A model generated the notes under the pieces. It had not been told where the DNA came from. It saw only the letters and a list, made by a program, of their open reading frames with translations, and ran no database searches. Positions 22,095-30,688 of a stretch of 34,702 nucleotides of DNA are shown here, one piece after another. How positions within the stretch are numbered: position 1 is the first letter of the stretch; every line of letters begins with the position of its first letter. This DNA is from a virus. The position numbers and the translations under genes are program-made. Where the stretch lies: positions 1 through 34,702 of the IMG/VR virus record IMGVR_UViG_3300031576_000205. One strand, written 5' to 3'.

Positions 22095-24613
22095 TGGCTG
22101 TCAAAGACTGCCTCGCGCGCGCGCGCAAGGTTGACGAGAATAAGCGCCTTACCGACAATGATATTCTCAACAGGATCAGATACCTTGAGAATGCCCGCAA
22201 TACCCTCGCCACACAGCAGCCGCTGGAGAATCTGAAAGATTTCATCAAGAGACAGGTCAATGAATTAAAGCGCAAGGCGCTGGTACAGAAGCGGGAGACG
22301 GCATTCACCATTCTTCGGGAACGTGAAATGCGCGGGCGACTACTGCTATTAAGGGGCCAAGGGCTTAATTCCTCCGAAGCGCTCACCGCTACATTGACAG
22401 GGCTGGGCAAGAGACGGGTGGGAACCCAGCTTTCCCAAGACAATCTCGCAAAATCCATGACGGAGCACATGTGGGGACTTCTTAATAAGGAGATTTCAAG
22501 ACACGAAGGACTTGCTGACAAGTTGTTGAGCAAATCCATGGACGAGGATGTGGTTACTGAACTTTGGAATATCGGAAAGCCGGAGAGTGGCTCAACGGGT
22601 AATGCCGACGCGCTCATTGCCGCAAAAGCGCTCGCCTACGTGGATCGCTATGGTAAAGATAAGATGAACTCGGTTGGAGCGGACATTCGCTTCCTTCAAA
22701 CGGTTGGCCACATTCCCCAGACCGGAGGTTTTCACGAAACAGGTAAATTGCTGAAAGCTAAATCTGAAGCATGGGTAAGGGATGTCTCGGCATGGGTTGA
22801 TCCTGAACGCATGATGATCGACAGGCCGGAGAAAATAAACACCATCCTCGATGATGTTTACCGTGGCATCGTATTCGGGAGGCAACGGCTTCTTGAAGAA
22901 GGCAAGACCGTTGCCATAACGGCGCGCGACCTTGCCACTTCGGTAAGCGGTCATCGCGTCCTTGCCTTCAAGGGTCCGAAGGAGATGCTGGCTTATTATA
23001 GAAAGTATGGATCCGGCAAAAGTGTAATGGAGCTTTTTGTAGAGGCGGCTGAAAGCGATGGGAAAAATTATGCGCTCCTTCGTTTTTGGGGACCGCGCCC
23101 TGAGCAGACATTCATCAAGATGCGCGATGAGGCGTTGGAAAAGGCCAAGCGCGATAAGGATGAAAAGCTGGTAAATAAATTACAGAGTCCGCGTCTTCAA
23201 AATGAGTGGAATGCGGTGAGCGGAGCATTCACGCCACAAGGTAGCCCGCTTATTGCCAATATAGGAAAGTATGCTCGAATGGCGATGGTTTTCTCGAAGC
23301 TGGGACTCGTTCTGCCAAGCTCCTTCAATGACCTGTCCGGCATGGCGTTGGGGGGCCGATACAACGGTGTCAACATTCTTGAAGTTTACGGAGAGACGAT
23401 TCAGCGAATGACCAGCAAGATAACAGATACGACGGAGAAGCGACATTTCGCAAGCATGTTGGGCGTTGCATCAAACGTATTTACGGGTAGTTCTCTTGCG
23501 CGAGTGTCTGCCTACGACACTATTCCCGGAAGAGCGGGACGAGCGATGCATAACTTTCTAAAACTTACCGGGATCCACTGGTGGACGGATTCTTTGAAGG
23601 AAGCCTTCGGGCTTTCTATTTCGCACAGATTGGGCTTGGATCGTGGCACTTCATTTGGATCCTTAAATGCTTACCTCATGGAGACGCTTCTCCAATACAA
23701 TATCACGGAGCGGAATTGGGATTTCATAAGAAAGAATACAGAAACGCTGGGGCCGGATGGAAAACACTACATTGCGCCGGATGCCATAAGGCAAATATCC
23801 GATGAAGCTGTTTTGAAAGAGCTCTCGCAGAGAAGGAGCCTTGCTGGACTAAAACAAGAGCAGGTAAAAGAACTTTCTGATGATTTCAGAATGCAGCGAG
23901 AATTGGAATTAAGATCATATCTCATCGGGGAAACGAATCTCGCGGTATTAACTCCGAGCGCTAAAGAGCGGGCATTCATGCTCGGATCATCAGCCCCCGG
24001 CACCGCTCTCGGAGAATTTGCGAGGTTCTTTTGGCAGTTCAAATCTTTCTCGCTGGCAATTGGAGCGAGGATCATTCCGAGAATAGTAAATGGCGCCCCG
24101 GGAGGGAAATTCGATTACCGGGGGCTGACACAATATCTTGCCGGATCGTTATTGTGGGGTTACATTGGCCTTACAGCGAAGGACATGATAAAGGGCAGAA
24201 CGCCTAGAGATCCGCGCGAGTTCCGAACCATGTCTTCGGCGTTTCTCGCCGGAGGGGGGGCAGGAATTTATGGCGACTTTTTGTTTGGAGAGTATAATAG
24301 GTATGGGAGGGGAGTAATTGAGACGCTGGGCGGACCAGTTCTTGGAGAATCGTCCGACCTTCTTAAAATTTTATATGCGGCGAGGACAGGGGAGGATATT
24401 GGCGCAAAGTCTGTTCGATTTGCAATCAACAACGCTCCATACGCCAATTTGCTTTTTACAAGAACAGCGCTGAATTATCTTTTCCTATACAGCTTGCAAG
24501 ATACAATGAATCCGGGTTACTTGAGACGATCAGAAAAGAACTTGAGAGAGGATACTGGGCAGGAATTTTTATATCCTCCATCTCGAATACATGCGAGGCC
24601 GTTTGGCCGATAG
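22094..24613 (+). CDS. Ejection protein D, second part of a gp16-like protein
   Basis: An 839-residue, mostly helical protein. The C-terminal part (EFARFFWQFKSFSLAIG, then GLTQYLAGSLLWGYIGLTAKD) with hydrophobic helices is typical of the C-terminal ends of large podovirus internal virion proteins. The ATG at 22094 overlaps the preceding stop (TAATG) and has GGGAGG upstream. The frame opens 21 bp earlier at a TTG without support. It is likely injected into the envelope with the partner at 20055-22094. Confidence 0.75.
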   Translation: MAVKDCLARARKVDENKRLTDNDILNRIRYLENARNTLATQQPLENLKDFIKRQVNELKRKALVQKRETAFTILREREMRGRLLLLRGQGLNSSEALTATLTGLGKRRVGTQLSQDNLAKSMTEHMWGLLNKEISRHEGLADKLLSKSMDEDVVTELWNIGKPESGSTGNADALIAAKALAYVDRYGKDKMNSVGADIRFLQTVGHIPQTGGFHETGKLLKAKSEAWVRDVSAWVDPERMMIDRPEKINTILDDVYRGIVFGRQRLLEEGKTVAITARDLATSVSGHRVLAFKGPKEMLAYYRKYGSGKSVMELFVEAAESDGKNYALLRFWGPRPEQTFIKMRDEALEKAKRDKDEKLVNKLQSPRLQNEWNAVSGAFTPQGSPLIANIGKYARMAMVFSKLGLVLPSSFNDLSGMALGGRYNGVNILEVYGETIQRMTSKITDTTEKRHFASMLGVASNVFTGSSLARVSAYDTIPGRAGRAMHNFLKLTGIHWWTDSLKEAFGLSISHRLGLDRGTSFGSLNAYLMETLLQYNITERNWDFIRKNTETLGPDGKHYIAPDAIRQISDEAVLKELSQRRSLAGLKQEQVKELSDDFRMQRELELRSYLIGETNLAVLTPSAKERAFMLGSSAPGTALGEFARFFWQFKSFSLAIGARIIPRIVNGAPGGKFDYRGLTQYLAGSLLWGYIGLTAKDMIKGRTPRDPREFRTMSSAFLAGGGAGIYGDFLFGEYNRYGRGVIETLGGPVLGESSDLLKILYAARTGEDIGAKSVRFAINNAPYANLLFTRTALNYLFLYSLQDTMNPGYLRRSEKNLREDTGQEFLYPPSRIHARPFGR

Positions 24614-24616
24614 GTT

Positions 24617-26284
24617 ATGACAGTAGAATCCGCAACGGTATCGAACAGCTACACCGGCAACGGCACCACAAAAGATTTCTCTTATACATTCCGCGTTTTC
24701 AAGTCAACCGATATTGTCGTCACGCATGATGGTGTGACTGTATCCTCGGCAAATTACACGGTAACAGGTGTTGGCAGTGTAAGCGGTGGTCTGGTCCAGC
24801 ACCTCGCCGCGCCGGCGTCTGCCGTCAAGATCGTCGTCAAGCGAGTACTTCCGAGGACGCAACTTGTTGACCTTGTTGTAAACGCTGCGGAGCCTTCCGA
24901 ATCCGTAGAGGAGATCGGCGACCGGGCGATGATGTTGCTTCAAGAGGTGGAGGCGCTTATCACGACCAAGGTTTTGAAGTTGGCCGATAACTCGGCGCTC
25001 TCTGGGATAACATTCCCCGATCCCGGAGCCTCCAAATTCATCAGGTGGAACGCCGCAGGCACGGCTCTGGAAGTGGTGTCCGCCATTCCAGCCGGAAGCG
25101 TGGCGTTCTCCGCATTCGGAGAAAGTCTTGTTGATGATGCAGACGCGACCGCCGCCCGAACAACTTTGAAGGCGCTGGGACAAGCCACGGCGGAGATATA
25201 TGCGGCGGACGCTGGGGTATCCGACGCTTACGCCATCACACTTTCCCCCGCGCCTGTTGCATATGCCACTGGCATGCTTATTCTCTTCAAGGCGAATACG
25301 GCCAACACCGGGGCGGCTACGCTCAACGTGAACGCGCTTGGAGCCAAAGCGCTCAAGAAGAAGGGCGCCACGGATCTCGGCGACAACGACATCTCCGCAG
25401 GGCAGATCGTTGCTGTAGTCTACGACGGTACAAATTTCCAAATAATCTCCATATTTTCAACAGACGCAGACACGCTTGATACGCTTAATTCTACCGCGTT
25501 CATGCGCTCGGATCAGAATACTTCCACGACCGGGAACATCACGCTCAACAACAACAAAACGCTCGAAGGGAAAGAAGTAGGAGGCACGGCCAGAGTCCTT
25601 GTGGCCATAGATGGAGGCAACATCGTAACTGTGGGAGACGTAGCCAACGCTCTTAATATCAGGTCTAATGGCACAACGCAAATTAACAGCAACACGATAT
25701 GGCATGCGGGAAACGATGGGGCAGGTAGTGGACTGGATGCCGACCTTCTGGATGGGTTGAGCTCTGCGTCGTTTCCACGTAATGATCAAGCTACGACACA
25801 GGCATTTTTGGGAGGTATTCAGCTTGAAAATCAGAAGACGCTGGATGCGAAGGAGGTGGGCGGCACAGCACGCGTACTTGCCGCCATAGATGGGGGAAAT
25901 AACATTACCTTCGGTAGCACCACGAATGCTTTGCGACTTCGTTCAAATGGCACTGAAACCCTGAACTCCATTCCAATTCCACGCCTCGGGGCAAGAGGGA
26001 AGATAACCGGGGCCACGGGAGCCGTTGCCGATTCGGTAAACATTTCAAGTGTTGTGAAAAATGCCGACGGCGACTACACAATAAATTTCTCTACTTCATT
26101 CGGCAACGCGGATTATACGATTGCGGTCATGTGCGATGAGGGATCCCCGGCAGAGGCGGTATTCGGAAATGTAAAGAATGCGACATGGCTGGCAGGGAGT
26201 GTGCGAATCTTGATTAAGAATATCAGCGCAGTCCTGCAACCAAGAAATTTCAGCTTTCTCGCCATTGGAACCATAGGGACATAA
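24617..26284 (+). CDS. Tail fibre protein (T7-type N-terminus)
   Basis: A 555-residue fibre. Residues about 1-125 (NSYTGNGTTKDFSYTFRVF ... VEEIGDRAMMLLQEVE) are the T7 tail-fibre N-terminal domain that attaches to the tail. The middle has two copies of a fibre repeat (KEVGGTARVL ... AIDGGN ... NAL..RSNGT), each preceded by a LD(A)D.LD.L.S..F.R.DQ motif common in long fibres. The C-terminal part (about 455-555) is beta-rich and likely the receptor-binding tip. The tail-fibre chaperone-like gene follows immediately. Confidence 0.92.
   Translation: MTVESATVSNSYTGNGTTKDFSYTFRVFKSTDIVVTHDGVTVSSANYTVTGVGSVSGGLVQHLAAPASAVKIVVKRVLPRTQLVDLVVNAAEPSESVEEIGDRAMMLLQEVEALITTKVLKLADNSALSGITFPDPGASKFIRWNAAGTALEVVSAIPAGSVAFSAFGESLVDDADATAARTTLKALGQATAEIYAADAGVSDAYAITLSPAPVAYATGMLILFKANTANTGAATLNVNALGAKALKKKGATDLGDNDISAGQIVAVVYDGTNFQIISIFSTDADTLDTLNSTAFMRSDQNTSTTGNITLNNNKTLEGKEVGGTARVLVAIDGGNIVTVGDVANALNIRSNGTTQINSNTIWHAGNDGAGSGLDADLLDGLSSASFPRNDQATTQAFLGGIQLENQKTLDAKEVGGTARVLAAIDGGNNITFGSTTNALRLRSNGTETLNSIPIPRLGARGKITGATGAVADSVNISSVVKNADGDYTINFSTSFGNADYTIAVMCDEGSPAEAVFGNVKNATWLAGSVRILIKNISAVLQPRNFSFLAIGTIGT
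25463..25969 (+). repeat. Duplicated module inside the tail fibre
   Basis: Two copies of a fibre module lie at about 25463-25692 and 25735-25969. Within the best-aligned 44 residues roughly two thirds are identical (T-L-x-x-KEVGGTARVL ... NAL-x-x-RSNGT). It is an in-frame duplication that lengthens the shaft, not a mobile element. Confidence 0.8.
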
Positions 26285-26285
26285 C

Positions 26286-26714
26286 ATGGGAAAAGTTTTC
26301 ATTTACGAACGAGAGGGCGGGCATCTCGCGGTCGCTAGATTGTACGAGCCACGGCTTGAAAATGAAACGGACGCAGATTACATCGCCCGCATGATTGATA
26401 AGCTCAAGGCAACTCAGGGGGATCCCATTGCGGTGCTGAACGAAGAAGAATTGCCAGCGACGGGAAGCTACTTCGGCGCTTGGCGTTGGGACGGATCGAA
26501 GATTTATGAAAATGCTTCTCAGGTAGAAGAAATCAAGTGGGGGGGCATCCGAGAAACGCGGGATAAACTTCTCGAAGAGTCAGATCAGGGGCTGCTAAAA
26601 TTACAAGACATGGGCGCCGATACGACGGCTTTGAAAAAATACAGGCAGCAACTTAGAGATTTGACGACAACTTACGAAAATCCTGATTCTGTAATATGGC
26701 CGGATGAGCCATAA
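26286..26714 (+). CDS. Tail fibre assembly chaperone-like protein
   Basis: A 142-residue protein. The C-terminal part (about 80-142: IRETRDKLLEESDQ ... LKKYRQQLRDL ... VIWPDEP) is the tail-assembly-chaperone signature seen in many phages, where R..RD.LL..(S/T)D, YRQ.LRDL and a terminal (V)(I/V)WP recur. It starts two bases after the fibre stop and is expected to help fibre trimerisation. Confidence 0.82.
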   Translation: MGKVFIYEREGGHLAVARLYEPRLENETDADYIARMIDKLKATQGDPIAVLNEEELPATGSYFGAWRWDGSKIYENASQVEEIKWGGIRETRDKLLEESDQGLLKLQDMGADTTALKKYRQQLRDLTTTYENPDSVIWPDEP

Positions 26715-26720
26715 ATCATA

Positions 26721-26882
26721 ATGGGCGATTCTGTCACTGTCAAAGATCAGGATGGAAAGATCATACTCGAAAAATCCAGTCTGTCGCTTAACAGCGAAGG
26801 ATGCGTCAAATCCGCCACGCATCTCGTTGACTTCTATCAAGATAACGTGTCCAAATTGCAATGCTATATCATATTTCCCTAG
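26721..26882 (+). CDS. Small hypothetical protein
   Basis: A 53-residue frame from ATG 26721 to TAG 26880-26882, with a balanced, protein-like composition (MGDSVTVKDQDGKIILEK start). It fills the gap between the chaperone and the next gene. The ribosome-binding site is weak. Function unknown. Confidence 0.5.
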   Translation: MGDSVTVKDQDGKIILEKSSLSLNSEGCVKSATHLVDFYQDNVSKLQCYIIFP

Positions 26883-26949
26883 ACAAAATGGGACGGCGGA
26901 TGCTATTTTGTTGGAGTAGGCAAAAACAAATTAGACGGAGTAAGCGACA

Positions 26950-27183
26950 ATGGCTTCGGTAAAATTCCTCAATCGTTGCGCCGGCGGCAATCATTTCGAC
27001 GTGGAAATCACAACCGAAAAGGGCGTCGTAATCATTCCTGTGGTGTGGAACGAGATGAAAGCGACGAAAAATATCAAAGAACTGAAAGAGCAAATTATTT
27101 CCAATATAAAAACAAGGATCAAGGATTCGGTGGATTTCGATTCCGCGAAAACGCTTTGCGAAACAGTTCCGTTTCAGGAGTGA
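26950..27183 (+). CDS. Hypothetical protein
   Basis: A 77-residue alpha/beta protein starting MASVKFLNRCAGG, preceded by a GGAG site. It lies among accessory structural genes after the fibre; the next gene starts three bases after its stop. No family recognised. Confidence 0.7.
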   Translation: MASVKFLNRCAGGNHFDVEITTEKGVVIIPVVWNEMKATKNIKELKEQIISNIKTRIKDSVDFDSAKTLCETVPFQE

Positions 27184-27186
27184 AGC

Positions 27187-28254
27187 ATGGCTGCAACCTT
27201 AGTACCGTATACCAGGATTCCCAACGTCATGATAGATGCGTCACCATCGCTGACTAATTTGCTTCTAGATGCGGCGAGTGAAAAAGCGGCCTTCATCACC
27301 ATGATTCGTAAGGGTGGAACTATCAGCAAGGTAGCGTGGCGAACGGGCACGGTCACGACAGGGGCGACGATGGATGTGAGGATCGAAACTGTCGATCCGA
27401 CCACAGGCGACCCGACGGGAACTCTATGGGCTGCGAATACAAATGGTTCTCAAATCGTTGCGGATGCGGACGACGCTACCGTATTTACAACGACATTGAC
27501 GGCAGGAGCAGTCGTGGCTCAAGGCGATGTGCTCGCAGTGGTGATTGTCAATCCTTCGGTGTCTCCCGGCAATTTGAATGTTTCTTCTGTCGGAGGTGTC
27601 CTCGCGTACAATTATCCGTATCTGGATTTATTTACCACCGTGTGGAATCCCCAAACCGGGGGGGCATGCCTTGCGTTGGAATACAGCGATGTGACATACG
27701 AACCGATGCCAAGAATGCTTCCGTGTACCGCGTTTCAGACAACAGCTTATAATAGTGGATCTACACCGGACGAGAGAGCCTTGAAATTCAAATATCCTGT
27801 TCCGATTACCGTTTCGGGATTTTGGATTTTTGGAAGTCATGCTACCAGTTCAGATTTTGATGCAGTGCTTTACGATTCGAATGGTACAACTGCACTTCTA
27901 ACTCAATCTGTAGAAGCGATGCAACAACGGTCAACCAGCGTTGGATTGGTGGATTATTTTTTTGACAGCACACAAGCTCTCCTTAAAGATACTTTTTATC
28001 GACTTTCGTTTAAACCAACGACCGTGAACAACATCACGATAAATTCATTTACCGCATTCAATGCGGCAGTAATGAACCAGATCGAGGGCGGAGAAAATTT
28101 CCACTTGTCGGAAAGAACAGACGCAGGAGCATGGACGGATACCACAAGTCAACGGTTGTTTGTCGGATTGATCGTAGAAAAGCTTGACAATGCCGTTGGC
28201 GGAGCGTCAGGAATGCTTCATCACCCCGGCATGACCGGAAACATGAACGGTTAA
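27187..28254 (+). CDS. Accessory structural protein, beta-sandwich rich (hypothetical)
   Basis: A 355-residue protein that appears almost wholly beta-structured, with two jelly-roll-like halves: about 30-170 (TVTTGATMDVRIETVDPTTG) and about 190-330 (VSGFWIFGSHATSSDFDAVLYD). Such T/S/G/V-rich proteins behind the fibre often are appended tail or head fibres that bind sugars; this is an inference from composition and position. GGAG lies upstream of the ATG. I do not recognise a named family. Confidence 0.72.
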   Translation: MAATLVPYTRIPNVMIDASPSLTNLLLDAASEKAAFITMIRKGGTISKVAWRTGTVTTGATMDVRIETVDPTTGDPTGTLWAANTNGSQIVADADDATVFTTTLTAGAVVAQGDVLAVVIVNPSVSPGNLNVSSVGGVLAYNYPYLDLFTTVWNPQTGGACLALEYSDVTYEPMPRMLPCTAFQTTAYNSGSTPDERALKFKYPVPITVSGFWIFGSHATSSDFDAVLYDSNGTTALLTQSVEAMQQRSTSVGLVDYFFDSTQALLKDTFYRLSFKPTTVNNITINSFTAFNAAVMNQIEGGENFHLSERTDAGAWTDTTSQRLFVGLIVEKLDNAVGGASGMLHHPGMTGNMNG

Positions 28255-28264
28255 GGAGAACAAT

Positions 28265-29065
28265 ATGAAGCAGTTTATTAAGAAGGGCAAAACATCGCAG
28301 AGGATCGCGGTGAAGATTCTGGATTCTTCACAAACAGACGGAAGGGGCTTGACGGCTCTTGTCTTCAACTCCGCAGGACTCACCGCCTATTATTGGCGGG
28401 AAGATCAGGGCAACGTGGGGGCGACCGTCATCACGCTGGCTACTGCTACCCGTGGCACGTTCACATCCAGCGGCTTCATCGAGAAGGATGCGACGAATAT
28501 GCCCGGCTGGTACGAGATCGGTATCCCCGATGCGGCTCTGGCGACAGGCGCGAATTGGGTCGGCATACAACTCAAAGGCGCGACGAACATGGCGCAGGTG
28601 GATTTGGAGATCGAGCTTGTGGACTTCGATCCTGCGGACGGCGTGAGGCTGGGTCTGACCGCGCTTCCCAACGCGGCGGCGGCGGCAACTGGTGGCGTAC
28701 CGACAGTGGATGCGAGCAATGCAGTCAAGGTTCAGTCTGGAACGGGAGCCAACCAGATTGATCTTACAAGCGGACGCGTCAAGATCGCGGGGGCCTATCA
28801 GAAGAACACCGCCCTCAGCAATTTCGCCTTTATGATGGTTGATTCGGCAGACGACGTATCGCCGAAAACCGGACTCACGGTTGCCGGGACCATCTCCAAA
28901 GACGGAGCGGCATTTGTTGCGCTGACAAATGCCATATCCGAAATTGCGAATGGAATGTACAAGGTGAATCTCACGGCGGCTGAACTCAATGCCGATGTGG
29001 TCATTCTGCGATTTACCGGCACGGGAGCCAATGACAGGCTCATCGTACTCATTTCAACGACATGA
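28265..29065 (+). CDS. Accessory structural protein with Ig/BppU-like domains (hypothetical)
   Basis: A 266-residue protein. Residues about 8-125 (SSQTDGRGLTALVFNSAGL ... DATNMPGWYEIGIPDAALATG) follow a module I recall from many environmental phages and compare loosely with BppU-type baseplate proteins. Residues about 185-266 (TGLTVAGTISKDGAAF ... NGMYKVNLTAAELNAD) are a second related Ig-like module. It probably decorates the virion. An AAGGAGAA site precedes the ATG. Its stop overlaps the next ATG (ATGA). Confidence 0.75.
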   Translation: MKQFIKKGKTSQRIAVKILDSSQTDGRGLTALVFNSAGLTAYYWREDQGNVGATVITLATATRGTFTSSGFIEKDATNMPGWYEIGIPDAALATGANWVGIQLKGATNMAQVDLEIELVDFDPADGVRLGLTALPNAAAAATGGVPTVDASNAVKVQSGTGANQIDLTSGRVKIAGAYQKNTALSNFAFMMVDSADDVSPKTGLTVAGTISKDGAAFVALTNAISEIANGMYKVNLTAAELNADVVILRFTGTGANDRLIVLISTT

Positions 29066-29262
29066 TTATCCAGCAATGTTACGGTGACAAGGCGCATGTG
29101 TGCGGATATGTTTCGATGCCGAATCATTATCTTTGCGATAACATGTCCGCGCCGGGTGGCGTGGCAATCGACTTGAAAAAAGTCCTCGTCAAGCCACTTC
29201 AAAACATTTTGCAAAACATAATCAAAGATATTTTTGAGACCGGACAACCCGGATCACCGTAA
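29062..29262 (+). CDS. Small hypothetical protein coupled to the preceding gene
   Basis: A 66-residue frame whose ATG overlaps the previous TGA (ATGA), so translation is probably coupled. Three cysteines and one histidine lie in the first 25 residues (C6, C14, H22, C25), a possible metal site; the C-terminal half is an amphipathic helix (LKKVLVKPLQNILQNIIKDIF). Function unknown. Confidence 0.58.
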   Translation: MIIQQCYGDKAHVCGYVSMPNHYLCDNMSAPGGVAIDLKKVLVKPLQNILQNIIKDIFETGQPGSP

Positions 29263-29274
29263 AAGGAGGATACC

Positions 29275-29505
29275 ATGCAGGTGAATCTACCGAAGTTGGA
29301 TTTGGGATTTCTCGTTCGAAATCTTAAGAGCGGGAAAAACTGGTTGGCTGTGGCGACGGCATTCGTTGGCTGGCAATTTCTTGGCGCAGACAAGACGGAA
29401 GTATGGGAATACCTCAAAATTGCCACGCTCGTTACCATCGGCGGAATTGCTGTAGAGGACGGATTGAAAAAGTTGGGCGAGGCGAAAAATGCTCCGAAGG
29501 CTTAA
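29275..29505 (+). CDS. Small membrane protein, holin candidate
   Basis: A 76-residue protein with two weakly hydrophobic segments (about 23-37 and 48-60) and a charged C-terminus (KKLGEAKNAPKA). Size and layout suit a small holin or holin-like membrane protein, but the segments are short and this is tentative. The leader AGGAGGATACC before the ATG is identical to that of the scaffold gene. It overlaps the lipoprotein gene by 17 bp. Confidence 0.6.
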   Translation: MQVNLPKLDLGFLVRNLKSGKNWLAVATAFVGWQFLGADKTEVWEYLKIATLVTIGGIAVEDGLKKLGEAKNAPKA

Positions 29506-29776
29506 TCTTCTCGGACTTGTCGGAACATCAATCTTGATGTCAGGTTGTGCGTTACTGTCAACTATCCCATCCGATCATTCGGTAACGCCCACACCCTGCA
29601 TAAATGAAAAATGTTGCGTCTTTATCCCTCCGGCGGTTCGTACAGAACAATCGACACAAGGATCAAACATACCATTAGAGTTAGGAAAAACTGCAACATC
29701 TTTGTTGCCGCCTCCGTTTAACTATATCGCCCTTGGCGTTTTAACACTGGTGTCGGGGCTTGTCAAACGGAAATAA
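29489..29776 (+). CDS. Phage lipoprotein, spanin candidate
   Basis: A 95-residue protein with an N-terminal lipoprotein signal: positive start (RR), hydrophobic core and lipobox-like LMSG-C20. The mature part has two prolines-rich patches and ends with a hydrophobic stretch (about 77-92) before KRK. A lipobox at one end and a membrane segment at the other is the layout of unimolecular spanins such as T1 gp11, which connect outer and inner membranes at lysis; the mature part here is shorter than usual. An o-spanin or an unrelated lipoprotein remain possible. Confidence 0.65.
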   Translation: MLRRLNLLGLVGTSILMSGCALLSTIPSDHSVTPTPCINEKCCVFIPPAVRTEQSTQGSNIPLELGKTATSLLPPPFNYIALGVLTLVSGLVKRK

Positions 29777-29890
29777 CGTCATGGCATCAACCACGCACAG
29801 GATTTCATTACAGAAGCTGGCTCGTCTTTTGAAAAAACTACGGAAATGATACAAGACTACTACGAAAAATATAACATCAAGCCATTGTGA
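29777..29890 (+). other. Open in-frame stretch after the lipoprotein stop
   Basis: After the TAA of the lipoprotein (29774-29776) the same frame stays open for 37 codons to a TGA at 29888-29890 and reads like protein (DFITEAGSSFEKTTEMIQDY). It has no ATG, GTG or TTG near its beginning. It may be a decayed gene end, a readthrough extension, or chance. A different short frame (ATG 29781, 22 codons) is less convincing. Confidence 0.3.
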
Positions 29891-29901
29891 AGGAGTTGAA
29901 T

Positions 29902-30159
29902 ATGGACTACTCCGCCGCAAAAGAACTCGGACTTACCGCATTCCTCACGCTCGGCATCTTCGGCCTGTGCGTTTGGATCGTGAAGCATGTCGTTACATCC
30001 TACGACATCCAGATGAAAGCTCACGCCAACGCCCTACATGATATCGCGATACGTATAGCGCAAGCGGAATCCGAATCCCGTGAAGCCCATCATTTCCAGC
30101 GCGAAGAGCACAAGCAGATAGTTGAAGTCTTGGCGAAGCTGGTGGGGCATATCAAATGA
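29902..30159 (+). CDS. Small membrane protein with coiled coil (holin or i-spanin candidate)
   Basis: An 85-residue protein with one N-terminal membrane segment (about 9-30, LGLTAFLTLGIFGLCVWIVK) and a long charged helix behind it. That layout fits BhlA/UviB-type holins and also small i-spanins (Rz-like). With the lipoprotein at 29489-29776 it could form a lysis group. The ATG at 29902 has AAGGAG upstream; the frame opens at 29887 without support. It is the last gene of the rightward block and faces the leftward arm. Confidence 0.68.
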   Translation: MDYSAAKELGLTAFLTLGIFGLCVWIVKHVVTSYDIQMKAHANALHDIAIRIAQAESESREAHHFQREEHKQIVEVLAKLVGHIK

Positions 30160-30192
30160 TGGGGGACGCATAAGTCAATCTGGCCCGGACGC

Positions 30193-30510
30193 TCAAGAAG
30201 CTGCGATAATCTTCAAGGCATCATCCGGTGACATGACGACACCAACCAAGGCGCCGGATTTCTTCCAGTTTTCGAGTTCTCGCGCCTGAATGTCGGATAC
30301 CACGCCGCCCGGCCGCTTGACTTCCAAAGCAAACATTCTGCCCTCGTGGCATCCCAATATATCTGGCGTACCCACGTGGGAGAATGGGTTTCCGTGTATC
30401 TTCACACAATGGCAATGGGGGAGGGCGAGGAGCGCCTTCTTGATTCTCCTCACGATCTCCTTTTCACGTCTTGACTGAGTAGGTGGGGGAGGGGCGCCCA
30501 CTCCCGACAC
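30193..30510 (-). CDS. VRR-NUC domain nuclease
   Basis: A protein of about 105 residues of the PD-(D/E)xK VRR-NUC family, a nuclease group involved in DNA repair, recombination and phage DNA processing. Visible: an EKEIVRRIKKAL helix, KIHGNPFSHVGTPDILG with catalytic D50, and FALEVKRPG with E63 and K65, followed by Q75. The start is uncertain. GTG at 30510 (or 30501) keeps the N-terminal glutamates conserved in the family but overlaps the ribbon-helix-helix gene. GTG at 30453 has AAAGGAG upstream but would lose those residues. The frame is open to 30666, which is unlikely to be coding. Confidence 0.85.
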   Translation of the reverse strand: MSGVGAPPPPTQSRREKEIVRRIKKALLALPHCHCVKIHGNPFSHVGTPDILGCHEGRMFALEVKRPGGVVSDIQARELENWKKSGALVGVVMSPDDALKIIAAS

Positions 30511-30688
30511 CGAACCAGTTTTGCCGTATTGCCTCGCCCAAGCAGAGGCGAACGACGCCAGATCTGGATAATTTCGCGGATTGCGCATACCGATCCATCT
30601 TCTCGGCGATGTCTGAAGGAACGTTGACGCACCACTGTAACATCCTTGGCTTAAATTCTCCATCATTATCCACGGGTCCCCCTTTCAT
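30464..30688 (-). CDS. Ribbon-helix-helix (RHH) DNA-binding protein
   Basis: A 74-residue protein whose core (WCVNVPSDIAEKMDRYAQ, then LSRSGVVRLCLGEAIR) follows the MetJ/Arc-type pattern: a short beta strand, helix A, a turn, then helix B. Such proteins are typically dimeric repressors or regulators. The ATG at 30688 overlaps the upstream stop (ATGA); a GTG at 30673 with AAAGGGGG upstream is an alternative start (69 residues). The gene is a candidate regulator of the right arm or of the divergent promoters. Confidence 0.8.
   Translation of the reverse strand: MKGGPVDNDGEFKPRMLQWCVNVPSDIAEKMDRYAQSAKLSRSGVVRLCLGEAIRQNWFGVGSGRPSPTYSVKT

Noticed and set aside
30160-30192. Bidirectional terminator expected between the convergent blocks
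   Set aside because: I searched the gap and saw no stem with a T-run on either strand.
30511-30666. N-terminal extension of the VRR-NUC frame up to 30666
   Set aside because: It lies wholly within the RHH gene in another frame, has low-complexity composition and no ribosome-binding site.
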